From the NCBI RefSeq assembly GCF_900142175.1, contig NZ_FQZX01000002.1, forward strand, positions 787,317-851,316: a DNA stretch of 64,000 nt. The letters are read 5' to 3'. The stretch is from Maribacter aquivivus. GTDB taxonomy: Bacteria > Bacteroidota > Bacteroidia > Flavobacteriales > Flavobacteriaceae. A program made the translations under genes and the position numbers. Of this stretch, positions 44,293 to 53,110 are shown in pieces (position 1 is the first letter of the stretch; each line of letters starts with the position of its first letter). The notes beneath the pieces were generated by a model that saw only the letters and a list, made by a program, of their open reading frames with translations, had not been told where the DNA came from and ran no database searches.

Positions 44293-45168
44293 TTACTTCT
44301 TCTTTGATTTAAACCCATGGGTCATCTGTCCTAAAAAGTCTTTTGGTAAATTCTCATCTCCTGGGTAACCTAATTTCACATCTCCACTATCTTCTGGTAT
44401 ATAATTGGTTTTAAATAAATAATCCCACAGGCTTAAGCTAATTCCAAAATTTACACCATATGTTCCTTCTGGTAAGTCATATGCGTGATGATACAAATGC
44501 ATTACCGGGTTATTTAAAATATACTTTAAAGGTCCCCATGTAATTTTTATGTTAGAATGATTGAAATGCCCAATTGCTATGGCTATAAAATGAACAATGT
44601 AAGCTTGCTCTGGCTCAAAACCACCAAGAATCATTACGCCGAAAGTCTTTAATGGTTTGTACAGAATATTCTCCATCCAATGATAACGCAAATGAGCTGC
44701 AAAGCCCATTTCTTTTACGCTATGGTGTACTTGATGAAACTTCCATAGAAAGGCGTATTTGTGTAATAATGTATGTGTAAACCATTGCACAAAATCTAAT
44801 ACGATAAAGAATAATAAAAGTTGACCCCACATTGGCCAACCAGAGATATCTATTAGTGCCAAACTATTTGCTTTTATACCGATATCAGTAAAAAACACTT
44901 GCAATAATTTATAAATACCGCTAATGGCAATAGCAAACAGAAAGAAGTTGAAGAACATATAAAAACCGTCTAGCCAAAAGTCTTTTCTAAAAACCCCTTG
45001 TTGTTTTCTCCAAGGGAAAACAATTTCTAAAAACCAAACTATAAGCGATATAGAAATTAAGCCCCAAAAGTAATTAAGATACCAAGGGACTTGAAAAATG
45101 ATTGATTTCCAGGTCCAACTTAAAGTTCCTGTTATCGCATTTAAAAACGCATCTATATAAGCTTCCAT
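44293..45168 (-). CDS. Sterol desaturase/fatty acid hydroxylase family membrane protein
   Basis: A 291-residue integral-membrane di-iron protein with histidine boxes HTLLH (about 131), HQVHH (about 144) and HLYHH (about 225). This is the fatty acid hydroxylase superfamily. It may hydroxylate or desaturate a lipid or carotenoid; the substrate is unknown. A GTAAC-type site 48 bp upstream with a correctly spaced -7 box on this strand suggests it belongs to the sulfur/low-oxygen regulon. Confidence 0.88.
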   Translation of the reverse strand: MEAYIDAFLNAITGTLSWTWKSIIFQVPWYLNYFWGLISISLIVWFLEIVFPWRKQQGVFRKDFWLDGFYMFFNFFLFAIAISGIYKLLQVFFTDIGIKANSLALIDISGWPMWGQLLLFFIVLDFVQWFTHTLLHKYAFLWKFHQVHHSVKEMGFAAHLRYHWMENILYKPLKTFGVMILGGFEPEQAYIVHFIAIAIGHFNHSNIKITWGPLKYILNNPVMHLYHHAYDLPEGTYGVNFGISLSLWDYLFKTNYIPEDSGDVKLGYPGDENLPKDFLGQMTHGFKSKKK

Positions 45169-45185
45169 TCTACATTTGCTTTTTG

Positions 45186-45259
45186 TAAAAATACTATATT
45201 AAAAATGACCTTGCTGTAACCAAAGTTACTTTGCTTTAGAATGATGTAGTGCAATTTTG
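45186..45259. promoter_or_regulatory. Bidirectional GTAAC-type site
   Basis: GTAACCAAAGTTAC (45216-45229) has -7 boxes at 22 bp on both sides: TATTTTTA on the minus strand (45193-45186, towards the hydroxylase) and CAATTTTG on the plus strand (45252-45259). Confidence 0.75.
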
Positions 45260-45263
45260 CATA

Positions 45264-45305
45264 TGACCAATATCATTTATCGCACTATTATTTAACACTA
45301 CTTTG
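45264..45305 (+). promoter_or_regulatory. FNR-type site before the DUF2892 gene
   Basis: TGACCAATATCA (45264-45275) lies 23 bp before TACTTTG (45299-45305), which is one base shorter than the usual box. The gene starts about 100 bp further on. Confidence 0.5.
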
Positions 45306-45406
45306 CAGTAGAAAAGCTAACTAAATTTTGTGCGCTTTTGTTTAAGTCTTAAATAAAGTAACATCATTACATTTTGACTTAATTCATTAATTTAAAAACA
45401 AGTATC

Positions 45407-45610
45407 ATGAAGAAAAATATGGGAACCACAGACAAATTCATAAGATTTATAATTGCCGCAGCGCTTATAATTGCATTTTTGACAAATACCGTTACCGGTG
45501 TTTTAGGTTATGTGGCACTAGCTGTTGCAGCTATTTTTATCTTGACTTCTTTCGTAAGCTTTTGCCCGCTGTATACGTTGTTTGGTGGTAGCACTTGTAA
45601 GGTTAAATAG
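45407..45610 (+). CDS. DUF2892 (YgaP transmembrane-type) protein
   Basis: A 67-residue protein with two membrane helices and the FCPLYTLFGGSTC ending of DUF2892. In YgaP this domain is fused to a rhodanese and linked to sulfur or sulfide release; here it is alone, with a separate rhodanese gene 2 kb away. Both types of Crp/Fnr site lie upstream. Confidence 0.87.
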   Translation: MKKNMGTTDKFIRFIIAAALIIAFLTNTVTGVLGYVALAVAAIFILTSFVSFCPLYTLFGGSTCKVK

Positions 45611-45632
45611 TAAGCTTATTACCTAACAATAC

Positions 45633-45662
45633 TTTTAGCGACCAACTTGTTGGACGCTAAAA
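45633..45662. terminator. Convergent-gene terminator hairpin
   Basis: TTTTAGCG-a-CCAAC-tt-GTTGG-a-CGCTAAAA forms a long stem with two one-base mismatches, placed between the ends of the DUF2892 gene and the outer-membrane protein gene. Confidence 0.75.
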
Positions 45663-46991
45663 ATTGTAGTTAATAATCAGGTCTAAGTGAAACATATCTA
45701 CCTTATTAAAATAGAGATTAGCATTGTCTGGTATATCACCATTACCAATTTTAGAGGTCAACAACAGTTCTGGTCTTAAGCGTTTCAACTTTTTAATATC
45801 GAAGAAAATATCAAGATTAATATGCGTATTATTTGGCATAGCATACTTATTTAAAGTTGCATCGGTTGGATCTGGTTTCCAATGCTTACCGATACTTAAG
45901 ATCGACATAAGATTTAGATCTTTTGAAATGGTAATGTCTTTTTTATAATTTAAAACCAGTGCATGATTATCCGCAGAACCTTCGCTGCGCTCCCGCTTTT
46001 GAAAACTGAATAAATCTTCTCTACCCCATTCTCTTGGCGATATAAATTGACCGTGTGGTAAAATTCTATTATATGCTAAAGAAACTAGTCCTACTTTACT
46101 TTTATACCCAATTTTCAACCCTAAAACATCTGCAGTATTCTGATTATAGTAGCGAAGTGAGTCTACACTGCTACCACCATCACCCACCTTATTTTGATGT
46201 AGCCACTCCCCTTCTAACGTCAACGATTTAGATATTTTATAAGCAGGTTTTATATAGAACGAATTGAATATATTATCTACATATTGGTTCCATATTTTCA
46301 CATTAAAATCGTCAGTTACTTCAAAATCGACATTTGCCATTAAAATATAATCAGATGCGGTGTTGTCTGCATACTGAGATGCAGTACCAAGTTTATTTCT
46401 ACCTACAGGGTATGTGCCTATACTTTCACCAATACCATAAAACTCTCCCGTGGAGCGTGGTGCTATTTCATTTAATATTCCAAACTGAAACGATGTCTTT
46501 TGTTTATTGTATTTATACCAAAATCCTTGTACCAAAGTGGGTATCATTCTACCATCTTCCGGGTTAATTAACGGACTATTAATTTTCATCCGCCCAAGCG
46601 TAAATGAATGCTGAGCTAGGTGATATTTCGCATATAGTTCTCCTAATAAAAAAACAGAATCATTTTCTAAATCTAACCTATCGAAAAGTCCTTCCTCGTA
46701 TCTACTAATTCTTCCAGTTGTTGCATCTGGTATTGTTAAATCTTGTAATCCTAAATTGGTAGCATTATATAATGCTGCACCTATATCTAAGTTTTCTAGT
46801 AGAGTATACTGGTACTTTAATTTACCTCCTGTCGCTAAAGCATTAAAGTCTTTTAATGCCCCTTTATTTGAGGTCATCATATAATACGTTCGCCATTGCC
46901 CAGATAAAATTCCTTTTTTCTTTACCGCAACAGTATCTTGGGCCATAGAAAAAATAGGTAGACAAATAAGTAGTACTAATAGTATTCGCAT
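45657..46991 (-). CDS. Outer-membrane beta-barrel (porin-like) protein
   Basis: A 444-residue protein with a signal peptide (cleavage near FSMAQ) and alternating-strand segments through to a final Phe (IINYNF), the outer-membrane sorting sign. It resembles OprD/Opr-type porins in size and pattern. It starts 5 bp after the diheme cytochrome gene, forming one operon, and may admit thiosulfate, tetrathionate or another substrate of that cytochrome. That link is inference from position. Confidence 0.8.
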   Translation of the reverse strand: MRILLVLLICLPIFSMAQDTVAVKKKGILSGQWRTYYMMTSNKGALKDFNALATGGKLKYQYTLLENLDIGAALYNATNLGLQDLTIPDATTGRISRYEEGLFDRLDLENDSVFLLGELYAKYHLAQHSFTLGRMKINSPLINPEDGRMIPTLVQGFWYKYNKQKTSFQFGILNEIAPRSTGEFYGIGESIGTYPVGRNKLGTASQYADNTASDYILMANVDFEVTDDFNVKIWNQYVDNIFNSFYIKPAYKISKSLTLEGEWLHQNKVGDGGSSVDSLRYYNQNTADVLGLKIGYKSKVGLVSLAYNRILPHGQFISPREWGREDLFSFQKRERSEGSADNHALVLNYKKDITISKDLNLMSILSIGKHWKPDPTDATLNKYAMPNNTHINLDIFFDIKKLKRLRPELLLTSKIGNGDIPDNANLYFNKVDMFHLDLIINYNF

Positions 46992-46996
46992 AAAGC

Positions 46997-48034
46997 CTAT
47001 TTCGTTTTGGTAATACCGTATTCGTTCTTATAATACTCCATTATTGGTGGAAACGGTCCATATTTGTGTTGTTCTGGAGAAAAATCATCTGCCCAAGGAC
47101 CATAAGGTGTAGATACCGGTTTCAATTTTTTATTAGGGTAGTCATCTTCCTTATTTGCCTTATGAGGTCTTGAAAAACTATTAATATAACCCGCCACATG
47201 ATAAGCTTCTTCATCTGTTAATTTGGGATTATCCCATGTTGCCTGCAAATAAGGCATATTGCTTTTAATAAACTCAGCAGAAGTAATCACCCTATTCATA
47301 CCTGCTCCATCATTAAAACTATCTGGTCCCCATAATGGCGGATACGTATAACTTTTACCATCGACCGCATTAAGAACTCCCGCTCCATTTTCACCATGAC
47401 AGATGATACACTCTTTTTGATACACCTGACTTCCCTTTTCTAAATCTACCGCTACAGCAGGTATCTTTATTTTTGGATATCCTTTAAACTCTGCCTTTCT
47501 ATTTTCTGGTACATCTTCGCTCAACCAATTCATATAGGCCACAATCGCTTTCATTTGATCAGCACCTTCCGGAAGCATTTTGCCGTTCATACTACGCTCC
47601 ATACACCCATTTATTCGATCTTCAATAGTACCTTCTCTATTACCTCTGCCACCAAACTGTGGAAATCGTTCTATAATACCCACCCAAGATCCAGAGCCTG
47701 CCTGTGCTCCTTTTTGTAAGTGGCAATTGGCACATGCTAAATTATTACCGCTATATCTATCTTCGGCACGCACTGCATTCGGACCCATATATTTTGAAGA
47801 TTCTGCAATAAGGAAGTACCCCTCTTTAACTGTCGCAGACATAGTAGGTAACTCTGCCATGGCATCTTTAGGTTGCCAATCATCGTTAGCTACAATTTCT
47901 TCAGATTCAATAATTACATCATTTTTAGTACTTGGTTCATACGTTAATAACCATATAAAAACAAGACCGACCAAAACGAAGATAATCGCAAATAGCTTTA
48001 TAAATAGTTTCGCAAATACTCGTAATTCTTTCAT
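46997..48034 (-). CDS. TsdA-like membrane-anchored diheme cytochrome c
   Basis: A 345-residue protein with an N-terminal membrane helix (about 8-30) and two heme motifs, CANCH (101-105) and CIICH (209-213). Between them, RINGCMERSMNGK matches the segment of thiosulfate dehydrogenase TsdA that carries the Cys ligand of the catalytic heme. TsdA oxidises two thiosulfates to tetrathionate or the reverse. A related non-TsdA diheme cytochrome is possible. It precedes the porin gene and shares a bidirectional regulator site with dsrE. Confidence 0.82.
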   Translation of the reverse strand: MKELRVFAKLFIKLFAIIFVLVGLVFIWLLTYEPSTKNDVIIESEEIVANDDWQPKDAMAELPTMSATVKEGYFLIAESSKYMGPNAVRAEDRYSGNNLACANCHLQKGAQAGSGSWVGIIERFPQFGGRGNREGTIEDRINGCMERSMNGKMLPEGADQMKAIVAYMNWLSEDVPENRKAEFKGYPKIKIPAVAVDLEKGSQVYQKECIICHGENGAGVLNAVDGKSYTYPPLWGPDSFNDGAGMNRVITSAEFIKSNMPYLQATWDNPKLTDEEAYHVAGYINSFSRPHKANKEDDYPNKKLKPVSTPYGPWADDFSPEQHKYGPFPPIMEYYKNEYGITKTK

Positions 48035-48064
48035 AGAACTGTAATCTTACGCTAATTTAAATAA

Positions 48065-48138
48065 CGAATCTATAATTATCATATCAAAATGGCAGTAACC
48101 ATAGTTACACTAGCGTTAAATACTTTAACTTACTTTCA
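48065..48138. promoter_or_regulatory. Bidirectional GTAAC-type site
   Basis: GTAACCATAGTTAC (48095-48108) has boxes at 22 bp on both sides: TAGATTCG on the minus strand (48072-48065, towards the diheme cytochrome) and TACTTTCA on the plus strand (48131-48138, towards dsrE). Confidence 0.72.
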
Positions 48139-48223
48139 TTCCTCTTAAAAATTACAGACATTAGTAGTAAACAACACATTAATTCAAACCTTACTTTACA
48201 ATCAATTCTAATTTAACGAACAC

Positions 48224-48751
48224 ATGAAAAGAGCACTTCTAATTGCAATAGTACTTATGGGAACACAAATGATCACCGCCCAAGAATGGACCACGCCCGT
48301 TATTGATGGTTATGGAAAAATAAAAGAATTTAAGGATGTTGCCGTTCAGGCAGACCCTAGTAAAGAATATAATCTTGTATTTGACCTTAAAGATGAACGT
48401 GAGCTAGATGGTATTAATGTAGGTTATTTTAAAATTGCCAGAATGATAAATATGTTAGGTGCCGGTGGTGTTTCTGCCGATAAAGTAAATATCATCGCTG
48501 CTGTACATGGTGGTGCTACATTCACTGCCTTAAACGAGGCTAAATACAAGGCTAAATACGAAAAGGAAAATCCAAATGAAGCCGTAATAAAATTATTAAA
48601 AGATTACGGGGTAGAATTCTATGTTTGCGCACAAGCTACCGCTGCTAGAGATATTACCGCTGCAGATTTAAACCCGAATACAGAATTAGGGCTTTCTGCA
48701 ATGATGGTTCTTGCCAATTACCAAATGGACGGGTATATTTTTATGCCATAA
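48224..48751 (+). CDS. Secreted DsrE-family sulfur-related protein
   Basis: A 175-residue protein with a signal peptide (ends near ITAQE) and a DsrE/F-like fold. The motif VEFYVCAQATAAR near residue 133 holds the conserved DsrE cysteine, which in relatives carries a persulfide. It should act in the periplasm. It is followed 11 bp later by the methyltransferase gene, in the same direction. Confidence 0.85.
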   Translation: MKRALLIAIVLMGTQMITAQEWTTPVIDGYGKIKEFKDVAVQADPSKEYNLVFDLKDERELDGINVGYFKIARMINMLGAGGVSADKVNIIAAVHGGATFTALNEAKYKAKYEKENPNEAVIKLLKDYGVEFYVCAQATAARDITAADLNPNTELGLSAMMVLANYQMDGYIFMP

Positions 48752-48762
48752 ATAATTACCAC

Positions 48763-49356
48763 ATGAAAGATTTTTGGAATGAGCGTTATGACGAAGAAAG
48801 TTATGCTTATGGGAGCTCACCAAATGAATTCTTTAAACAACAATTAGATAAATTAAACGTAGGTTCTATTTTACTGCCTGCCGAAGGTGAAGGTAGAAAT
48901 GCCGTCTATGCACTATCTAAAGGTTGGGAAGTATTGGCTTTCGACTTTAGTGAATCTGCAATGGTTAAAGCTAAAAAACTAGCTGCTACTTATAATTTGA
49001 ACTTGGATTATCAAATAATTGATGCCCTTAAATTTAATGCTACTAAAAAGTTTGATGTAATCGCCTTCTGTTATGCGCATTTTCCTGCAGCTATTAGAAA
49101 GAAAGCAAACCAACATCTTTTAAAATCATTAAAACCAAACGGACATATCATTTTTGAGGCATTCTCTAAAAATCAACTTGGAAAACCTTCTGGCGGACCA
49201 AAAAATATAGACATGCTCTATAATATTAATGAAATTGAAGATGAGTTTATTGGAATAAATTTTGAAATTTTAGAAGAAAAGGAAATAGAATTGAACGAAG
49301 GACTTTACCATATTGGCGATGCTTCGGTTATTGATTTTACCGGTACTAAAATATAA
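48763..49356 (+). CDS. Class I SAM-dependent methyltransferase
   Basis: A 197-residue protein with the SAM motif I LLPAEGEGRNAVY near 37-49 and an acidic motif FDFSESAM near 66. The pattern resembles TehB/thiol-methyltransferase-like enzymes that methylate metalloid or sulfur compounds. Cotranscription with dsrE supports a sulfur or thiol substrate, but this is not proven. Confidence 0.85.
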   Translation: MKDFWNERYDEESYAYGSSPNEFFKQQLDKLNVGSILLPAEGEGRNAVYALSKGWEVLAFDFSESAMVKAKKLAATYNLNLDYQIIDALKFNATKKFDVIAFCYAHFPAAIRKKANQHLLKSLKPNGHIIFEAFSKNQLGKPSGGPKNIDMLYNINEIEDEFIGINFEILEEKEIELNEGLYHIGDASVIDFTGTKI

Positions 49357-49386
49357 AAAGGGACCACATTTGGTCCCTTTTTATAT
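49351..49386. terminator. Bidirectional terminator
   Basis: A perfect 16-bp stem (49351-49366 with 49371-49386) with loop catt, between the convergent methyltransferase and TonB-receptor genes. Confidence 0.9.
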
Positions 49387-49393
49387 TCATCTA

Positions 49394-51691
49394 TTAAAAT
49401 TCATATTGAACAAAAACCGATAGATTTCTTCCTGGATCATTGATGGGTTCCGTTCCAAATTCAGCCTGATTATTAAATGCAAAATTGAGGTGATTACTAT
49501 ACGTTTTATCAAAAACATTTAATGCCGCAACACCTAAGGTTAGATTCTTCATTGGTATTACACCTAAACGTAAATCCATTATTTCATACCCTGGTGTAAC
49601 CTGCTCTCCAAAAGAATACGCAATATTATCTTGCTCGGCAGTCAGCCTATATTCTGCATTCACCCAAAACTTTTCTTTTTCAAAGCCTAATTTAAACCTT
49701 GTAACTAAAGGTGGTACCAGAGGTAATGACTCATTTAAGTCATTATTCTTCGCATATACATAAGCAAGTTCAGTGGTGAAATTGAAATGATTACAAAAGT
49801 CTACACCTGCCATAATTTCAAAACCTGTCTTGTACGCATCATCTAAATTTCTAAAAACTTTTGCATTAGAGGGTTCATTCATTGGCATGAATTTTCTGGT
49901 CTGTGTTTCATCTATGATAGCGACTATATAATTTTCGTAAAGTGAGTAATAGAAAGATGTACTATAACTAAACATATCTGAAGTGTTTTCTGAAATAGGC
50001 ATTTTTACTTTAAAACCTACCTCAAACTGATTATTTACTTCTGCCTCTAAATTAGGATTACCAACATATTCATACGAGTCTTGACCCACGCTAAAATGAT
50101 TAATAAAACGTTCAATCATATTTGCTGATCTAACACCACGACCATACGCCACTTCCATAATAAATTGTGGAGAATACACATATTTAATTGAGGCTGTGCC
50201 ACTAAAATTATATTCGGTTCTTCTATCTAGATTAGTATATAAAGCAGCAAAATCAGCTTCTGGATCTTTAGATTCAGAAGTAACATTATCATAACGTACA
50301 CCTGCAGTTAACATGGTTTTTTCTGTTATGGGGTATTTACCTTCTGCAAATAAACCAATATCATTTATATAGGAATCTTGCCATATCTTATCTTCAAATG
50401 TCAAGGGTGTTTCTAAAACTCCCATAGTATTGCTTTTTACTAGACGTGTTCTATTGCCATCTCTAGCAATATGCAAAACATCAACACCTGTAAATAGGGC
50501 AAGATTGTCTGTTGGTTTTAATTTTAACTCTACTTTACCACCTGCCGTTGTAGCATCAATTGCAGAAATTGCAGATGTCATCATAAAAGTTGGCCTATTA
50601 TAATTGGTCATTACATGATCAACATAACTATAATAGATTTTAGAATCTATGCTTTCTACAAAACCTGGCATACTGCCTAATTTATAATCTAAAGAGAGAA
50701 TACTACTATTATCCTCCTCAGTATCCATAGGAAGACCAGCATGTAAAACATCGCGCCCGAATGACTGTCGCCAATGTGCTTGTAGTCTTTGATTTTCAGT
50801 AAAATTAACACCCGCTTTTATGCCATAATCCAAGCTTCTAAAAGAAGACGGAATTTCTGTACCGTCACCATCTTCATAATTACCAAAATCACGAAAACCA
50901 ATATTACCTGCTACATCATATTTTTCAGTTGCCTGTTGCAACCTTGCCATAGAAACCATGGAATTACCGTTACTTTCATAACCACCACTTACACTACCAT
51001 GAAGACCATAATCTTCTACAGTTGGTTTTTGGGTTACCATATTAACGATACCACCAAAAGTAGCACCATATCTAACAGAGTATGGTCCTTTTATAATTTC
51101 AATTTTTTCTATTTCTTCTGGTATCACATGGGTAGTAATGGGATCCATACGATTGGGGCAAGCACTCATGGCTTTTGTACCACCATCAAACTGCACATTT
51201 AACTGCTCATATTGCGTTGCTCTAAAACTAGGATCAATTGCATAATTCCCTCTTTTAATCAATGAAAAACCATTAACATCATTGAATAAATCAGCCACGT
51301 TTCTGGGCTGAACTATTTTCTTGACATAATCATTGGTCTCTAAGGTAAGTACTGGGTCAATTTTCATATTTCCTGTCACTAAAACTCCATTTATGGCAAT
51401 AGGCGCTTCTTGTAAGGTGATTACTATTGGGGTATTAATGTCAAGTACTTGTTGTTGTATGGTTTTATACCCAACATAAGATATGGTCAATATCACATTT
51501 TCTTCAACATTTTTTAAAACAAAATCACCATCAAAATTGGTATATGTTGCTAATCCATTATTAGTCAAAATGTGAGCACCATCAAGTGGTTGTTGGTCAA
51601 TTTCAGAGATGATTTTTCCCGATAAATTTTGTGCGTATAGTAAGGGTGTCGATAATAATACCGCTAGTACCCAAAGATATTTTAGGTTCAT
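49394..51691 (-). CDS. TonB-dependent receptor, OprC/NosA-like copper type
   Basis: A 765-residue receptor: a signal peptide, a carboxypeptidase-like regulatory domain (about 25-105), a plug (about 115-225) and a 22-strand barrel ending in QYEF. A CxxxM motif (C178-M182, SACPNRMDP) lies in the plug and an HxM (H359-M361) lies in the barrel region. This is the copper-site pattern described for the Pseudomonas copper receptor OprC, and NosA is its denitrifier homologue. Copper import would supply NosZ and cbb3 oxidase encoded nearby. It follows a small Cys-rich protein and a GTGAC-type promoter. Confidence 0.85.
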   Translation of the reverse strand: MNLKYLWVLAVLLSTPLLYAQNLSGKIISEIDQQPLDGAHILTNNGLATYTNFDGDFVLKNVEENVILTISYVGYKTIQQQVLDINTPIVITLQEAPIAINGVLVTGNMKIDPVLTLETNDYVKKIVQPRNVADLFNDVNGFSLIKRGNYAIDPSFRATQYEQLNVQFDGGTKAMSACPNRMDPITTHVIPEEIEKIEIIKGPYSVRYGATFGGIVNMVTQKPTVEDYGLHGSVSGGYESNGNSMVSMARLQQATEKYDVAGNIGFRDFGNYEDGDGTEIPSSFRSLDYGIKAGVNFTENQRLQAHWRQSFGRDVLHAGLPMDTEEDNSSILSLDYKLGSMPGFVESIDSKIYYSYVDHVMTNYNRPTFMMTSAISAIDATTAGGKVELKLKPTDNLALFTGVDVLHIARDGNRTRLVKSNTMGVLETPLTFEDKIWQDSYINDIGLFAEGKYPITEKTMLTAGVRYDNVTSESKDPEADFAALYTNLDRRTEYNFSGTASIKYVYSPQFIMEVAYGRGVRSANMIERFINHFSVGQDSYEYVGNPNLEAEVNNQFEVGFKVKMPISENTSDMFSYSTSFYYSLYENYIVAIIDETQTRKFMPMNEPSNAKVFRNLDDAYKTGFEIMAGVDFCNHFNFTTELAYVYAKNNDLNESLPLVPPLVTRFKLGFEKEKFWVNAEYRLTAEQDNIAYSFGEQVTPGYEIMDLRLGVIPMKNLTLGVAALNVFDKTYSNHLNFAFNNQAEFGTEPINDPGRNLSVFVQYEF

Positions 51692-51772
51692 TATTTAAAT
51701 TTTTAATTAATTGAAATACTATCCAACTTCCTATTAATTAGGCGTTAGACACATTAGATGTAGATAAAAAAT

Positions 51773-52150
51773 TTAAATTTTGGGAGGATGTTTGATACGT
51801 TCAAAGAAATGAAAATCGTAAATAACACGATACAGTACATTATGCACCACTTTTCTAGATTGTTGCACAAACTCATATGTAGTCAATGATCCAATAAACA
51901 ATACTATTTCGTTTTTAAGCAAGTCTAAATTAATTGGAGTTTTTTCATTATCAGCTTTCTGAGATAACATTTGCGATAAAGCACATTTACCATCACATTT
52001 TAATTCTGGTCGTTCTTTATTCTCACAAAAGCGCTCAACAAAATCATCTGTAAACACAGCATAATAACTCATTACACTAGCAGTCTTAAAACAACTTGCC
52101 AATGAAATGAATGTAAACAGTATTGATATAGAAAAGCTTGACAACTTCAT
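51773..52150 (-). CDS. Small cysteine-rich secreted protein before the copper receptor
   Basis: A 125-residue protein with an N-terminal hydrophobic signal and a cysteine group (FCENKERPELKCDGKCALSQM, about residues 41-61). It is unlikely to be cytoplasmic. I do not recognise a named family. Its place as the first gene of the receptor operon suggests a periplasmic metal-binding or thiol role linked to copper, but this is inference. Confidence 0.7.
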   Translation of the reverse strand: MKLSSFSISILFTFISLASCFKTASVMSYYAVFTDDFVERFCENKERPELKCDGKCALSQMLSQKADNEKTPINLDLLKNEIVLFIGSLTTYEFVQQSRKVVHNVLYRVIYDFHFFERIKHPPKI

Positions 52151-52154
52151 GCTG

Positions 52155-52198
52155 CAAAATTAAACGCCCTTATTGATTTAAAATGTGACATTAGTCAC
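52155..52198 (-). promoter_or_regulatory. Hybrid GTGAC-type promoter of the copper-receptor operon
   Basis: GTGACATTAGTCAC (52185-52198) lies 22 bp from TAATTTTG on the minus strand (52162-52155), a perfect box just before the start codon at 52150. Confidence 0.83.
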
Positions 52199-52279
52199 AT
52201 AAATGAAATAATGTACTTCGCATTCCCTGAGATTTTTTGAGCCAAGACAATTGTTAAACTATGTTAAAAAAACTTCTAT

Positions 52280-52323
52280 GTAACTAAGGTTACTAAATAC
52301 GTTACGACTATAGAATAAATTTA
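52280..52323 (+). promoter_or_regulatory. GTAAC-type site and promoter of dps
   Basis: GTAACTAAGGTTAC (52280-52293) lies 22 bp before TAAATTTA (52316-52323). Confidence 0.8.
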
Positions 52324-52387
52324 TCAAATATTAATTAATCTATAACTTTAACCTATTATTAATCATACAGTTTAAAATACAGAAGTC

Positions 52388-52867
52388 ATGACAAATACAA
52401 ATTTATCAAACATCGGATTAGACAAAAACAGCACTAACGATATCGCAACTCATTTAAATGATGTGCTATCTAACTACCAAATGTTTTATATGAATCTAAG
52501 AGGTTTTCATTGGAATATTAAAGGAAGAAAATTTTTTGAACTTCATATGAAATTTGAAGAATTGTATAATGACGCTTTAATTAAAGTAGATGAAATTGCA
52601 GAACGTGTACTTACTTTAAGCAATACACCAATTCATACTTTTGCCAAGTATATAGAAAGCTCTGAGATTAAGGCTATAGAAAATGTTGTTGACGGCGATA
52701 AGGCTGTTGATAATATATTAGAAAGCTTAAGTATCTTATTAAAAAAAGAAAGGGCTACACTTAAAATCGCTGCTGAGGCTGAAGATGAAGGAACAGTTTC
52801 ATTAATGAGCGACTATATTACACAGCAAGAAAAATTAGTTTGGATGCTTTCTGCATATAAAGACTAG
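52388..52867 (+). CDS. dps: Dps-type ferritin
   Basis: A 159-residue Dps protein. The inter-subunit ferroxidase residues lie in RGFHWNIKGRKFFELHMKFEELY. It stores iron and shields DNA from peroxide by forming a 12-subunit shell. It stands alone with a strong terminator and has its own GTAAC-type site, tying it to the sulfur/low-oxygen regulon. Confidence 0.95.
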   Translation: MTNTNLSNIGLDKNSTNDIATHLNDVLSNYQMFYMNLRGFHWNIKGRKFFELHMKFEELYNDALIKVDEIAERVLTLSNTPIHTFAKYIESSEIKAIENVVDGDKAVDNILESLSILLKKERATLKIAAEAEDEGTVSLMSDYITQQEKLVWMLSAYKD

Positions 52868-52886
52868 TACCTAAAGTAGCAGTATT

Positions 52887-52926
52887 AAAATCCCTAAAAT
52901 TTGACTCTTCAAATTTTAGGGATTTT
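52887..52926 (+). terminator. Terminator after dps
   Basis: An 18-bp perfect stem (52887-52904 with 52909-52926) with loop ctct and a T run. Confidence 0.92.
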
Positions 52927-53034
52927 TATGTTTAGAAAAATCGAACTAAAAATTTGTTCAATTTTCTCATATAAATATAAACTCACAAAGTTATCTTGTC
53001 TAAATGGTATTTTTATTTAAAGTTTTTCAAATAT

Positions 53035-53077
53035 GTAACATAGGTTACCTTTAAAAATCACACGTTCTTTACTTTTG
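53035..53077 (+). promoter_or_regulatory. GTAAC-type site and promoter of cydAB
   Basis: GTAACATAGGTTAC (53035-53048) lies 21 bp before TACTTTTG (53070-53077); the others in the set have 22. Confidence 0.83.
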
Positions 53078-53110
53078 TTATCATACTAAATATTGTAAAT
53101 AATATAGCAT

